Shown in pieces: positions 10,401-22,177 of a stretch of DNA of 64,000 nt. The notes under the pieces were generated by a model that saw only the letters and a program-made list of their open reading frames with translations, did no database searches and had not been told where the DNA came from. Positions within the stretch are counted from its first letter, which is position 1. Every line of letters starts with the position of its first letter. This DNA comes from Beroe forskalii (Eukaryota; Ctenophora; Nuda; Beroida; Beroidae), in contig WFMF01000116.1 of the NCBI GenBank assembly GCA_011033025.1, positions 372,001 to 436,000 on the forward strand, in the 5' to 3' direction. The position numbers and the translations under genes were made by a program.

Positions 10401-11834
10401 GGATTAAACAGGATTAAACAGGATTAAACAGGATTAAACAAAAATAGTCCTTAGAAGCACTAACGCTCCTGTCAGGACGGGATATATACAATATCACAAG
10501 GTAACACTCATTCTGAAATCAAGCACATTCATGAACACAAAAAAGCATGGCAGCAAAAAAATCATATTTAGCGCCGTTTGCTCTGTTCTTCCAATTTGGC
10601 ACAGGTTGCTATTGTTCTCTTGAGCAACTCCTCGGCATTGAGTTCAGGTGCACCCTTCTTACTGGCAGCAGATGAGGAGGCTGCGACTTTAGGAGCCTTC
10701 TTAGATGGAGCAGCGTGAGGTGTTTTTGAGGTAACAGGTGCAGGTTTTGATGGGGCAGGAGGTTGGAGGACTGAAGGAGTAGGTGGAGGGGCTGCGGCTA
10801 GTGTACTGCTTGTGGTGAAACCTGGAGCAGGTGCACTGTGGTTGCGGGTCGTCGGGGAGTTTTCACACCAAACTTCGCCTCTTGAGATGTAGAAATGTTG
10901 CTCTGGATGAGCACTTTTCTTCGCTTTCATGATCTCAACCAGTCTTCTTCGCTCCGCTCTCTCCTCATGAGTCAAGTCTGGGGCAACGAACACTCGCCGG
11001 GTTGATGGAATGTCCCGCAATCTCTTCCCACAGTTCCGTAAGCGGACAGCTGTATCACCATTTGTGAGGCAGACTTTGATGGGACGGGGTCTGTCTTTGC
11101 TCTTCCTCCCTAACCTTTCACAATATCTGATGTGGGGCTTTTCCCCGACATGATTGAACACATCAACGACTGCTTTCTCCGCCTCAACATTGTCATCTTC
11201 ATCAACCCCGTACAGAATAATGTTCTTACCCCTGTCCTCCGACTTCACAACATTCTCCACAACAGCAGCAATGTCCTGGGCAGAAACTATCGGCACTTGA
11301 GTACTGAAACTAGAGGCAACTGCGTCACTGTAACTCTTCAGCTCCGATTTCAGTGTTGTCTGTAAATTACTCACGGTTTCACTCTGGCTTTCACAAAACT
11401 GTCTTCTTTGATTCTGTAACTCGTCCTTCTGTAGACTGATAACTTCTCCTTTCAGTTGATCAATCTTTGCCGTTGACATCCTCAAAGTGTCATAACACAG
11501 CTTCAGCTGTTGTAGAGTTTCTACAAACCACATTGACACAACCTCTTTCTTATAATCTGTACCCGCAAACACATCTTGAGGCATTTTAGTGATATCAGGA
11601 CATTTTGTTCGAAGCGAAAACTTATGTAACATGGTAGAAACATCAAACAATACATTCTGAGCATTTTCCAATGTATACTGATTCATGGTGACTGAAGATT
11701 GTCTTGTACACGCTCATACACGGTAGCTGTATTCCTTGTATTTCAGTGTACCATAAGCAGGTAACAAACGGTGCGTGATGCGCTTATCAGTTATTGCAGA
11801 GAGATAAAAACGCAACGAAATGCAAAAAAATGTT
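10401..11834 (-). mobile_element. ORF1-only LINE-like element with target duplication (left arm only)
   Basis: A complete 1,434-bp insertion read on the minus strand: 5' leader, one 372-codon ORF1, and a 3' tail of four TGTTTAATCC decamers (10401-10440 on the plus strand). It is flanked by CAGGT on both sides (10396-10400 and 11835-11839); a sixth G also matches. The right arm carries the empty site near 33863-33870. There is no endonuclease or reverse transcriptase, so movement would need enzymes supplied in trans, as for the mammalian HAL1 elements. The short leader and clean boundaries argue against simple 5' truncation of a LINE, since truncation would remove ORF1 first. Confidence 0.85.
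10568..11686 (-). CDS. LINE ORF1-type RNA-binding protein (372 residues)
   Basis: The N-terminal third is helical and probably coiled-coil (about residues 70-135). The centre carries the ORF1 RRM-like core (KNIILYGVDEDD at about 155-166, CERLGRKSKDRPRPIKV at about 188-204), followed by the C-terminal nucleic-acid-binding region (RVFVAPDLTHEER and HFYISRGEVW). A Pro/Ala-rich linker and a basic C-terminus (KLEEQSKRR) finish it. This is the layout of L1/CR1-type ORF1 proteins that trimerise and coat RNA. The frame is fully open, implying recent insertion or selection, and it lacks a downstream ORF2. Confidence 0.85.
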   Translation of the reverse strand: MNQYTLENAQNVLFDVSTMLHKFSLRTKCPDITKMPQDVFAGTDYKKEVVSMWFVETLQQLKLCYDTLRMSTAKIDQLKGEVISLQKDELQNQRRQFCESQSETVSNLQTTLKSELKSYSDAVASSFSTQVPIVSAQDIAAVVENVVKSEDRGKNIILYGVDEDDNVEAEKAVVDVFNHVGEKPHIRYCERLGRKSKDRPRPIKVCLTNGDTAVRLRNCGKRLRDIPSTRRVFVAPDLTHEERAERRRLVEIMKAKKSAHPEQHFYISRGEVWCENSPTTRNHSAPAPGFTTSSTLAAAPPPTPSVLQPPAPSKPAPVTSKTPHAAPSKKAPKVAASSSAASKKGAPELNAEELLKRTIATCAKLEEQSKRR

Positions 11835-11839
11835 CAGGT

Positions 11840-12511
11840 GTGTTACCTAGCAACACACAAGAGGAGGAGGAGGATGAGGGGAGGTATTTACCACCTATCA
11901 CTTTACTTCCAGGGGAGCTGGTCGCCGTTCAGTGACCGTGACGGACTCTCCTCTCGTAATTGCGACATGTTTATGACATTGTTGACACAGTTCATGTCAA
12001 CATGTTACTACTGTCGGAGGGTAATAATGAGGTATTATCACGTTACGCTCATTATAACACCCAGCCCCCCCTCCTCAAGGCTGAGCCTCACACGTGTTAT
12101 ATAAATACAAAAGTGTCGAGTCAAAATCAGGCCGTTTTGCAGCGTTTGTTCGGGATGTTACCATGCCAACGCCGAAGCGATAAAATTCACTAACACTCTA
12201 CAAAAGTGGTCATTCTTTGCAAGTTATACCGATTATTCGTTTTTATATCGTATGCATGTTTAAACCCCGAAGATTTTAAACCGTCTCCTTTCGATAACGT
12301 ATCGTTGATGTGGTATCAGTAAATCAAGCTATTCAAAGAAATGATGCTCCTTTAGGAGGGCCAGGAACTATCATAATTACAGGGGTGGGGTTAACTCGAA
12401 ATGCACTGCGGGCAACACCCTTTCCCAAAAACAGAACATTTATAATGACATAATTTGGCGTAAGTGACAATTATCGTGTCTAAAATTCACACTGTAGATA
12501 AAGCTCCTAAC
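11840..12511. other. Arm sequence, part of MDC1-like intron 11 (left)
   Basis: Mirrors 33192-33862. It has a polypurine GAGGAGGAGG run near 11861 and no recognisable exon. For the left gene copy this interval lies after its last identified exon. Confidence 0.5.
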
Positions 12512-15500
12512 CTTGGTTTTGCGGCCGGGCAGATGACAGGCAGGTTATATCCATATCACTGGAATTAGCAGCGTTGCTTCCCCCGTTTTCCCCATCTTCA
12601 GGGACAATGTCACCCACATTCCCAGCCTCACTGTCACTCACAGTAGCTGTGTCCCCGCTCGTATCACAATCTCCTGGCGCCGTGTTGTCGGTTTTCTCCT
12701 CCTCCTCCTTTTCTGGGTTCATATCTTGCCTGTCTTCAGTTTCCTTCTCACTTCCTTCCTGCTTGTTATCGTCCGCATTCTCTGGTTCTTTTTCAAGAGT
12801 TTTCTCTTTTTCTCCTTCCTCTCCATCGCTTTCTCCGGATGATATCGCAGCGTCCCAGCACTGAGTATTCATTTCATCCATTGTGCTATCCACTTCTTCC
12901 ACTTTTGAGTCCTCTTCCTGTAGACGACAAGCGATAATATGTTGAAATATTAAAAAGGTTTTCGTTGCTTTTCATGCTTATAGATCCGCTGTATGCTTTA
13001 TGCATATTTTAAGATTTTATTGACACTTTAATTCTTCATCGTCAAAGAAAACTAACCTTTGGCGCTTGAGTTTCAGGGACTTTCATAGGGCTGTTGATAT
13101 CCCCACTTTCATCGTTCAAATTAACGATATCTGAACCGCATTCGGAACCCTCATCTAAATAGATTTAGATTTAGTTAACAATATAATAGCCAGTTTCGGA
13201 TAAATCGTTATCGCAAATATGGAACTTATACATAGTTATGAGTTATCCGTCCAAAAGTACAGGTATTGTAAGCTTTAAGCAATACTGGGGGCTTGTTGGA
13301 GTAAGTGTCCACCATAGAAAGTGATATCCAGGAAAACATTAAGTGAAAGTCTTTTGAATTTATTACAACAAGAGGCGTGTATTTATGTCAGAGGCTCGAG
13401 AGCTGAGACCTTAAACAAACCATTGAAAGTGATGTCGGGGACTTGGGAGTCTGGTACGATGGTCGATGTTTGCCCCTTGATAGTGTTGAGGAGACTGATG
13501 TCCTTGGCAGCAAGTTCAGCTGTCATGTTGAGAGGCGTCCCACACCGCCCAACCTGACGGAAGACCAAAACATGAGGATCTAGAATTCAGCAGTCATAGT
13601 TTAAGACGTCAAACTGATGCAAAAGAATGTAAAAGTGAAGGGGCATTCTGCTATATGAAAAAGGAAGATTATAGACGTGAAATTGATACTTCGTGTTCCC
13701 AAGAAACGTTATGAATGGTATAAGGAAAGTTGACTGACTGGGTTGTGTTTAGAATTGGCAGGTGTCTCCGTTATCTTCAGCTTATCAGGATGATCCTTTA
13801 TTGGAGTGTTGCCAGGCGACTCATCCTCATAGAGAACTAACGACCTGGAAGGACTGCAAAGGTTGTTTTCAAACTGCAGTTAAGGTTTATCGAAATTTCA
13901 TGATTCCAAGTAGATGTTTGCAGGAGTTTGGCTATGTCTTACGATTAATAACATCGATTAGTTCGTGATAAGGATGTAGAGTATGCCTGACAGTTAACAG
14001 TACTGCTCTATGACATCACTTACTCGTCAAGTTGAGGTATGTCTTGTGAGGGAGGTAAGAGATCTAGCTCACTACTCCCATCCCCGCTTATCTCCACTGC
14101 TTGTACTTCTTCCTGTATGCGGACAGTCTTAGCTGGGGTCGAACTCCTGAAATCAGTGGAGTTATTAGTAAGCCCATTATCATATAGTGGTCAACGTAGC
14201 CTGAAAGCAACAACCCCGATCTGCTGAGAGTTGGTGGGATCTGTAGCATGTATGACCGCGCCTGCGCGCGCGTACAAATAAATTCGCGGCAAACGAACTA
14301 ACAATAAAATGTCTGATTGTAGCTAATGCAAAATTTACTCGCGCGCTCCGTGAAGATTAAAGAATTTCCCAGAATAACTGGCAAGTTTCCATGTATATTT
14401 CTGTCACTGAGTACAATTATTGTACAATAACAATACAAAGACAGTAAGCAAAGAATCGGATGCTCCCATACAAATACAATACTCTCCACAAATCAACAGT
14501 TTAAAACCTCGAATTATGAGCAGCTGAATTCATTATAACGTGAAGGCTCATCTATCAATGTATTTGCTTTTGACAGTGAAATGAATTGATGAACGCTTAA
14601 ACAATCGCGATAAAGCATGTCCTCGACTCTTAAACAAGTAATTATGTGAAAGTAATCACTATATCAGATAATAAGACAAATAAGCAAATAGTGTGACGCG
14701 ATATTCGGAACTACATAGACATTTAACATTACATTATACGGATAACTTGAGTCAATGACGAACCAGTTAGGTGCGTTCTGAGATGTAATATCCAACCAAC
14801 TAGACTGGGACTCTTTAGCTGGAAAATCAGAATGTTAATGGGTTAATTTGAGTTATTACAAAATCACTGATGGCACTTGAGTATTGCATTAAAGTGTAGG
14901 TAATATCAGATCACTGAAACGTATTCTCTCATTAAATAAACTTTGAAACACGTACCTTTGAAGTAGACATAGGTCGCTTGCGTATCTCCCAGCAAAATAT
15001 CCGAGTTATTCGGTAGTTCATACATCACATGGGGTATCAGCACCAACTGCAAGGTTAGCGTCACATCAATAATTTATAATTAAGTAGGGTATTTTGGAAA
15101 AGTTTAATGATTTGAGAATGTTTAAACTCGGAATGTTTAAACGTTTAAAGTGACAAGCTCTCGATTATCATATTGTGACAATGATGCACCTTGAATAATG
15201 AATATATTATCTAAGTATTTAATATGTGTGAACATTTGAATGAATTTGGGTAACTTTTGTTGCACCGAAAATCTGCGATTGCAATTAAGCAATTAATGAT
15301 GTTTAAGTTAGGAATCTCTAAAATATCATTATGAGATTATACTCACATCGCCCCGCATAGTTTTGTTCTTGCTTCCCAAGTCTTTGATCAGATGGCTCTT
15401 TCCTATCACTTCAATCTGAATGTGCCGAGCAGAGAGCGACTGAAACAGGAGATGATATACGTTAAGGAATTACGTTAATCAATCCGAACTGCAAAAAACA

Positions 15501-16566
15501 TGCTGCATAAATATATCTTGCAAGGTAGATAACCTCCAATGTAATCAAGAACATATCAAATATAACTTAATCAAGAAGGATATAGGTACCTTGACAGGAA
15601 CTGTCAGGTCTGCATCAGCTCCACGTCCAATAATGTATTTCTTCCCTGCCAACAAAAACATTTAGTTTTCCGGGTTTTCCTTAAATGACTTTGATGCTAA
15701 CCTTCATTTAGAAAGGAGTAGGTTTCATAACTGATTGATTGGGACTACCTGACATCAGTTGACGCAGACAACAGTTTAACCATGCATCAATCTGCAGATT
15801 GATTAGATGTCTGATCAGTTCACTTGGCGATCAGTCCACTCAGACACCATTTCACACTGACACCAGTTCACTTTGACACCAGTTCACACTGACACCAGTT
15901 CACTTTGACACCAGTTCAAACTGACATCGGTCAACTCTAACATTGATCTGGTCTGGCACATCTTCAATTTGCTACCTAAATCTACTTTGCGACCAGTAAG
16001 CTCATCAACAACTCAACAACAGTAATCAGTATACATTAACAATTTGAAAAGTATTGATTTTCTGACTTACCCCTGTAAATTAGTAACTTCTGCCCCTTAC
16101 ACGAGAATACTCCAACCTGAAATTAACAAATTTGATCTAATAATTACTCATTATATTTTCTCGCATATAGGTGTACATAAGTACAGCACACAGAACAGTT
16201 CTCATCAGGATATTTCCGATGATAGACACTGAGGAAACTACAGAGAATACTCAGATAATGGCAAGTTCAGAAAAGGTAATCTCAATATGCATTTAATATT
16301 TTGATACAATTCAATTCAGGTATGAGGTAACAGGGGAGGGGGAGGACCAAGCTTTCTGGGCAAATTTGATATTTTAGATGAGTGCTCTCAAAAGTATGCT
16401 CTGAACTCTCAATTTACAAGCATTCGTGTCTGGATCAATTTACAGTACAATGAGTATAACATTTTAGCAACAAGTATCTGCTCACCGGGCTTTCTTCGTC
16501 AGTGCTGTCATAAGATTCCTGAGTTCTGTTCCAGGACAGATCACAAACTTGAGTGTCGTTTTCCAT
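12512..16566 (-). CDS. MDC1-like gene, 5' partial copy (exons 1-11 only)
   Basis: Mirror of exons 1-11 of the gene at 27992-60232. The ATG is at 16566. FHA exons are unchanged at protein level ([28 protein letters not shown]). All splice sites and phases match the right copy, and exon 11 (12917-12512) ends with the same GTTAGG donor. The acidic exon 11 differs at about nine residues and by one codon in length. Nothing resembling exons 12-27 lies further left: homology stops at 6190 within the Mutator-like element. If real, the locus could make only the DTQ-FHA-acidic part without BRCTs. If the arms are mis-joined haplotypes, this is the other allele of the same gene. Confidence 0.8.
15840..15930. 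repeat. Minisatellite in MDC1-like intron 2 (left arm)
   Basis: About six imperfect 16-17-bp units of the type GACACCAGTTCACTTT. The right arm has the same array at 28622-28745 with different unit order, so the two arrays have changed independently. Confidence 0.7.
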
Positions 16567-17097
16567 TCGTTTGTATAAGTCTGTGTATCCACCAACGACA
16601 ACCACGTTTTACATAATGCTAATTGCTGAATGGTGTTTAAATTTTAAATGCTTTATTATTAACACTAGAGGGTGACCACATATTATTACCATTATTAAAC
16701 CAAGATGAAAGTAAAATGAAAATGCACTATATCGTCGTATGGGGCCCTATGATCAAACATTTTTTAAATATCGGCCTTCCAAGTTCCATGATCGAAACAG
16801 TTCTTAAATTCAAAGTAAGTCTTTTTGTTTTTATAAATAAGCACGTAAACAATGATTTTAGGGTATAACAGGTATAGTAGCGTAAGAAAGCAAAATGGTA
16901 GGTCATAGATATAAACTGTATAGTGTTTTGCAAGGTAATTTCAAACGTGGAAGTTTCTATTTCTACTGACGTCAGCAATGCTCTGACCCCCTTTCTCCAT
17001 GGTTGTGCCAGAATATGGAAACTTTCTTTGGCTACTGAAGTAATATGTGATTGTTGTAGTGATAAATGATGAAGAATGTGATAACACAATAGAAATA
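16567..17097. promoter_or_regulatory. Head-to-head promoter region, MDC1-like / SLC18B1-like (left arm)
   Basis: The two start codons diverge across 531 bases with no other gene between them. The layout is conserved in the right arm (586 bases, with several small indels). No TATA box stands at a suitable distance from either ATG. A shared bidirectional promoter is inferred from the spacing alone. Confidence 0.5.
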
Positions 17098-19446
17098 ATG
17101 CCTCAGGGAGAACTGAAGGTTTGTGAATCTGAGCTGAGGAGAAAGACGACGTTTGCTCTATGCTTCTTGATTATCACAACACAGTACTTCTTCTTCACGA
17201 TGCCACTTGCATTCTTGGTGAATGAACTTATCAACGTGAGTATTATATGATCCCTTTTTTTTTCAGAATTTTGCAGGATACAGAATGCTCTAGCATATCG
17301 TAGATTTCAATGTTGAATTTGCACAATGCACATTATACCTCCAAAAATGTATTTTCTACGATGATTAACTACAGATCAAAAGATGTAAATTGGACCTGAA
17401 GTATTTCATTATATGCTGCTGCAATTAATTTTGTAACTGTTAGCTTTCTGAAGCCAAACTTTGTTTCGATTTCTTACCTCACAGTAGAAATTTGATTTTT
17501 AACAGGAGTGGAATCATAACAAAGTTACGACAGGGAGTATTGTGGGAGCATTTTCCTTTTCATTGGCTGCAGGAGCCTCTCTTTCCTCAAAGGCAGCACA
17601 ATATCTACATCCCAAACATACTCTCCTAATAACCACAACTGTTCTCACCATTTCTACTCCAGTTTTCTTCCTGGAGTTTCAAAGAACCCCATTTGCCCTC
17701 ATGGTATTCTTCATCAGAGTGGCACAGGGATTTGTTATTGGGATATGCGGTTTGTCTGATTATTCCTACTTTCCTAAGTTATTATAGCAAAATTTAATCA
17801 ATTTAATCAATTTAGGTTACCCTAAACAGATTATTTATCTACCAAACGTACCTAAATTTATTTTTTTAAGTTACATGAAATTGAGAGTTCCTGGGAATTG
17901 ACTTGAAAATATACTGGCATCTTCTTTCAGAACCCCAACTACTGACAGTGATGACTTGTTTGTATCCAGATAAACTGGGGTTTGTAACAGGTGCATTTGA
18001 ACTGGCAGCAAGCACATCTTCAATGATTGGGCCTCTGATGGGTGGATTCATTTATCAGACATTTGGATTCACTGTTTCCCTCATAACTCCAAGTAAATTA
18101 TTCGCATTTCATCGACCCTTGTTCCATGAAATTTAGTTACTGTCATGTCATAATACAGGTTTTTGTTCATACATAAGTAGTCACAGGGCTTTTCAGTTCA
18201 CATTCTAACTTAAAAACAAAATTGGCAGTCATGTCTTATAAGTCTTATTTTTCAGGTGCAATAAATTTTGTGACAAGTATGGCAGGTTTGACTCTTTTGA
18301 GTCGCCTTACACTGCTGGAGCCTAAACATACAAAAGAATGTACATTGAACAAAAGTTCAACTGAGGGCAGCCCTGCAAAACATGGTTCAATTTTCATCGT
18401 TTCAGTGATTCTGTTGGGCATGGTAACAGAGACACTTACTTCAATGATTGTTAATACAATTGAATCTTTTTTTCCTAATTTTTGTGTAAAGAAATTTTCA
18501 AAGCAAGAGAGTTTTGTGGGAACTGTGTTGGCGATATCAGGATTAATTTACTGTATTGGAACCATCACCGCAGGTAATCAAAAGATGGTGAATTGAAAGT
18601 TTGCATAAAATTATATGAAAACTATGGCATTACTTAAAATCATATCTTGAGTGCCCATATTATTAAGAACATGTGATAAAAGTTATTTGATTCAATTCAA
18701 TTAAATTATAATCTACCATGAAGTTTCATTTTCAATTGAAAGTTAATTCAAATCAATCCAGGGTATTTAGTTGATAAGGAGACTTCAAGAAAAATGATTA
18801 TCTGTAGTGGAATCATTACAATGACAATAGGCTGTCTGGGGATTGATCCTTACATTTTAAAAGCAAGTCCAACATCTTCAGCAGCTCTGCTTTGCATCAT
18901 TAACTTTGGAAGTGGAATAACACAGGTTTCATGCTATTTACTTTTACTAAATATTAATGCTACACAGTATTGAGTATAATATATTATAATCATGAGCTAT
19001 ATGTTACTTATTAAAAGCATTAAAAGCAATATGATCAAATGCAACTTGGAGCAGCCCCCTCTCAGTCTAACTGTATTATATTTTGAACTTTATTATTTTT
19101 TAATAGAAATTTCAACATCTCTGATCTACTCCCTCAGATAACAATTCTACCAACTCTGATAGTTCAGTACCAGCACAAAGCTAATACCACAAGAGAAATC
19201 AGTTCCTGCAAAATGAGTGGACTTTACAGAGCAGCATACTTTTTTGGGGCATTCATGGGCCCCATTGCAGGAGGGACTTTGCTTCAGTTCTTGTCATATC
19301 AAGATGCTTATATAGTCCTAGCATGTACTCTTGTATCAAACTTAACATTAATTATACTCATGGACATGATATTTCCAAACTCCATTGACCTACCATTGAA
19401 TAGGCATTATTCATATGAAAATCTTGAGTCCACAAATTCAGAATGA
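17098..19446 (+). CDS. SLC18B1-like vesicular polyamine transporter (MFS), left copy
   Basis: Six exons join with consistent phase: 17098-17235, 17506-17749, 17931-18092, 18256-18573, 18762-18925 and 19138-19446, giving 444 residues (human SLC18B1 has about 456). The N-terminus MPQGELKV is followed by about twelve hydrophobic segments in two halves. They include KTTFALCFLIITTQYFFF, a Gly/Ala-rich helix GSIVGAFSFSLAAGASL, GPLMGGFIYQTFG and, in the second half, AFMGPIAGGTLLQF, matching the SLC18-type motif in helices 5 and 11. SLC18B1 in mammals loads polyamines into vesicles by proton exchange; substrate here is inferred. One residue difference from the right copy was noticed (FCVKKF versus FCSKKF). 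Confidence 0.85.
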
Positions 19447-19599
19447 GCTGATAGGCCATAGGCATAACTGTTGCTACCTCCTATTAGATAATGGATCTGC
19501 CAATTTTCCCATTTTTCCAAAATTTCAAGATGAGTAACAAGTTGTACTGTTGGAAGTCTCAAATGGGCTGAACATTGTTCTAAAATTCTTTTGTTATTA

Positions 19600-20700
19600 T
19601 TCAGTTTTTTATTTGCAAAAAATTAATTATTTTTTATTTTTATGAATTTTTGATATATTTGGACTGTAATCAATTACCCTTAAATTTTGACAATTTTGTC
19701 TTTTGGCTTTTAATTGTCTATCCCTAAGTACAACGAGGCGCGGGCTGTAATCCCCCAGGATTCTTTCAACCCCGGCCCCTTTCCCGATTCTCCTTAAGTT
19801 CCCCTTTTTTTAAAAAAATAGGAGGCCGTCTGGCTAAACCCATATTTGATGTTTGCTTTCCCTTTTCAAACACGATACCCCCGTTGGGGTCGCGCGCCTT
19901 CCCGAAATTTTGTCCGTGGGGCGCGGCGCGACACCCCACCGGAAGCTTTCCCCGATTGTGCGGGGCCCCGGGCACAGCCAGACGTTCCCGCCCCATTTTT
20001 CAACGCCGGGCCCCAAGGGCAACGCCCGGAAAGGGAAAAGGACGGGGTAAGGGGGGAAAGTTTGAATAATTTTCTAGAACGTTTTTGGTATTCATCAAAA
20101 AAATTTTTTTTTTCAACATGGGGCCTCAAGGATGTGAATGATTGGTTTGGGGGGTTTTTTTGAACCCTCAAATTTATTCTTTTGTTTGAAAATTTTCATA
20201 ATAATCAAAAAGAGTCAAAACTAAAACTAGTGTTGGAACTGAATGACCCACACAGACTAAACCCCTACTTTTTTTTTAGCCTTGACTTAATAGGTCCTTT
20301 TTTAATTTCTCAACCTGCCTGCAAAATTTTTTTCTTACATTTTATTGATACCTAAAGTGTTACCCCGGGGTTTCCCTTTAAGCATTTCTTTTAATTTCAT
20401 GATACTTTTTCAAACCAAACATTAAAAAAGTGGGTTTTCCCAAAATAATTTACAATTTCCTCTTTAAAAATCAGTAAAAATTTTGAAATTTTTTTTTTCC
20501 TTCCTTACACAAATAAGGTATTTAGGGAATGTAGTGGGACATATTTGAAAAAAAAGAAAAAATTTCTTAAGACAAAAACCCGGCTTTTTTCCCAATTTTG
20601 AACTCAACTGATCCCTTTGGAATGCGTAGGAGCAGCGGATCCCCAAAATGAGTTTGCGCTTTTTCATTTGAATACCCCCTCAGCCGGGGGGAAATGGGGT
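19600..20700. other. Anomalous stretch resembling low-quality sequence
   Basis: Directly after the left arm the composition changes sharply. Doubled and tripled bases dominate (runs such as GGGGCCCCGGG, AAAAAAATTTTTTTTTT, GGGGGGTTTTTTT), and GC-rich blocks alternate with AT homopolymers. Overlapping open frames on both strands are typical of such text and are not credible genes. This is the pattern of poor base calls at read ends. It may mark an unreliable join in the assembly. Confidence 0.55.
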
Positions 20701-21162
20701 CGTGTAAAAGACAGGCCCTGGTTGAGGCTGCGCCTGGTTGAGTGGACAAAGAGCCTGGCATGCCCATAATCTCCAGGGGAAATCCCTCACTCTTAAAAGC
20801 AGTAAACGTGCCAAGCTAACCTTGGTAGTCCACCTTTTCTGATTGTACTGATATTCAAGGACGCATTTCATTGGGTGTAGTTCGTTAATGACTCTAACTT
20901 AATAAACTGCAGCCCATTTCAAAAGGATGTCCCCTCCCAATAAATCTGATTTAGCAACATTACCAAGATTAATGAACAATAATACAACACCAAAAACATC
21001 ACCAAACACATCACCAAAACTAACAATCAGTTCCCCCTCTCCTTTTCCAGGTAGTACCCCATAGCTGGGTTTTGCCCATTGATCCCAGCATAACTCCAAT
21101 CAATGGAATATTATTCACACAGTCTGGTTGGGTCAGACCTCCCTGTGGCTCAGTCAGACGAA
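20701..21162. other. Spacer sequence, no gene recognised
   Basis: Moderate GC content with short frames only. A repeat origin is possible because of the neighbouring SINE-like pair, but no second copy was found in the window. Confidence 0.3.
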
Positions 21163-21467
21163 GGGAGGTGGTACATAGCCACCTCCGGCTGATCTCCGAC
21201 TTGATCTGCAGGCAAGCACTGACTTGTTTTGCAGTCTGTTTAAAGCCACCTGGTGTTGGTAGCTTGCTGGTCCAGTGAGGTCCTGGACCGGTAGGCTACT
21301 CTCAGCCCAGGATATCCCCAGCAGTCGGGTGGCCTAAAAACCACCCAGGAGTGCACACCCTTAGCCAAGCGTACTAGGGCTACTGGCTAGTCTCCATGCT
21401 CAGCATGGCTGCCACTGGCCTGGTTGATTAAACTGACTTTGGCCGTTTTACTAAGACTAAGACTAAG
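21163..21467 (+). repeat. SINE-like repeat, copy 1 of an inverted pair
   Basis: This block matches 21625-21857 in reverse orientation and ends in a short ACTAAG-repeat tail. Relative to copy 2 it has about 70 extra bases before its tail. The tail and length suggest a SINE, but no clear polymerase III boxes were found. Confidence 0.5.
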
Positions 21468-21624
21468 GGGATGACTTGACACCAGGGATTTTAATTAACT
21501 TATTACATTCTTGATGCTTGGAGTACAAACAAAGACCAAAGAGCAAGTTTCAGTTTCATTCAGTCAGGTGGTCACTGCACTTGATGGTGCTATACCCTGG
21601 TACCAGGGGGTGACTGCTAGGGGG

Positions 21625-21857
21625 CCTTAGTCTTAGTCTTAGTAAAATGGCCTGGGTTGGTTTAATCAACTCCTAGGTGGTTTTTAGGCCACCCGACTGC
21701 TGGGTTATATCCCAGGCTGAGAGCAGAACCCAGTCCTGGACCAGGCTGGTCTGCATTTCTACCAATGCCCATGGCTTCAAATGGACTGCGAAGCAATTTG
21801 AGGCTTGCCTGCAGATTAGGTCAGCTATCAGCCGAAGGTGGCTATGTGCCACCTTCC
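21625..21857 (-). repeat. SINE-like repeat, copy 2 of an inverted pair
   Basis: Inverted partner of 21163-21467, with the CTTAGTCTTAGT tail facing the tail of copy 1 across about 160 bases. The pair could fold into a long hairpin. Confidence 0.5.
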
Positions 21858-22177
21858 TCCAACTAATGATACACGAGATGGTCTGCAACAGTAGTCCCTT
21901 CTGTTTTGACTGCAAAAGGATGCAGCTTCAGCCAGGTACAAAAGGGCATAATCCCAGCCCAAAGAGTTAGTGGCTCTTTGGAGACCAAATAAGAGGTAGG
22001 AAGTAGTGTGCATTTTGGGATGTTACATTTGGCTTTTTATCAGGATTTTATCTTCTTGGAGATATGGGCTCTGTAAAGTGTGGGATTTTATTAAAGCAGG
22101 CTGATTTCATGAAGAATTTTCTGCATATGGTTGTTGAGAGTGGCTCCTAAGAGTTAATTTTGTCTTCTAGTTTACTT

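Larger units (their letters stand above)
6190..19575. repeat. Left arm of a large inverted duplication
   Basis: This arm matches 24948-35862 in reverse orientation. Shared content, from outside in, is the FLYWCH element, MDC1-like intron 11 to exon 1, the intergenic promoter region and the complete SLC18B1-like gene. Exons of the two arms are nearly identical; intron stretches compared by eye differ by roughly 5-8 percent. Left-only insertions lie at 7233-8702, 9044-9774 and 10401-11834. Together with three right-only insertions they account for the 2.5-kb difference in arm length. Homology stops within a few bases of 6190 and near 19575. Confidence 0.93.

Noticed and set aside
12574-12864. 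96-codon Ser/Pro-rich frame antisense to MDC1-like exon 11 (also 32755-33129)
   Set aside because: It is the mirror of an acidic, GAG/GAA-rich coding exon; such exons yield long antisense frames by composition.
19766-20171. Several overlapping frames of 60-105 codons on both strands
   Set aside because: They overlap in five frames, are made of homopolymer-derived residues and lie in probable low-quality sequence.
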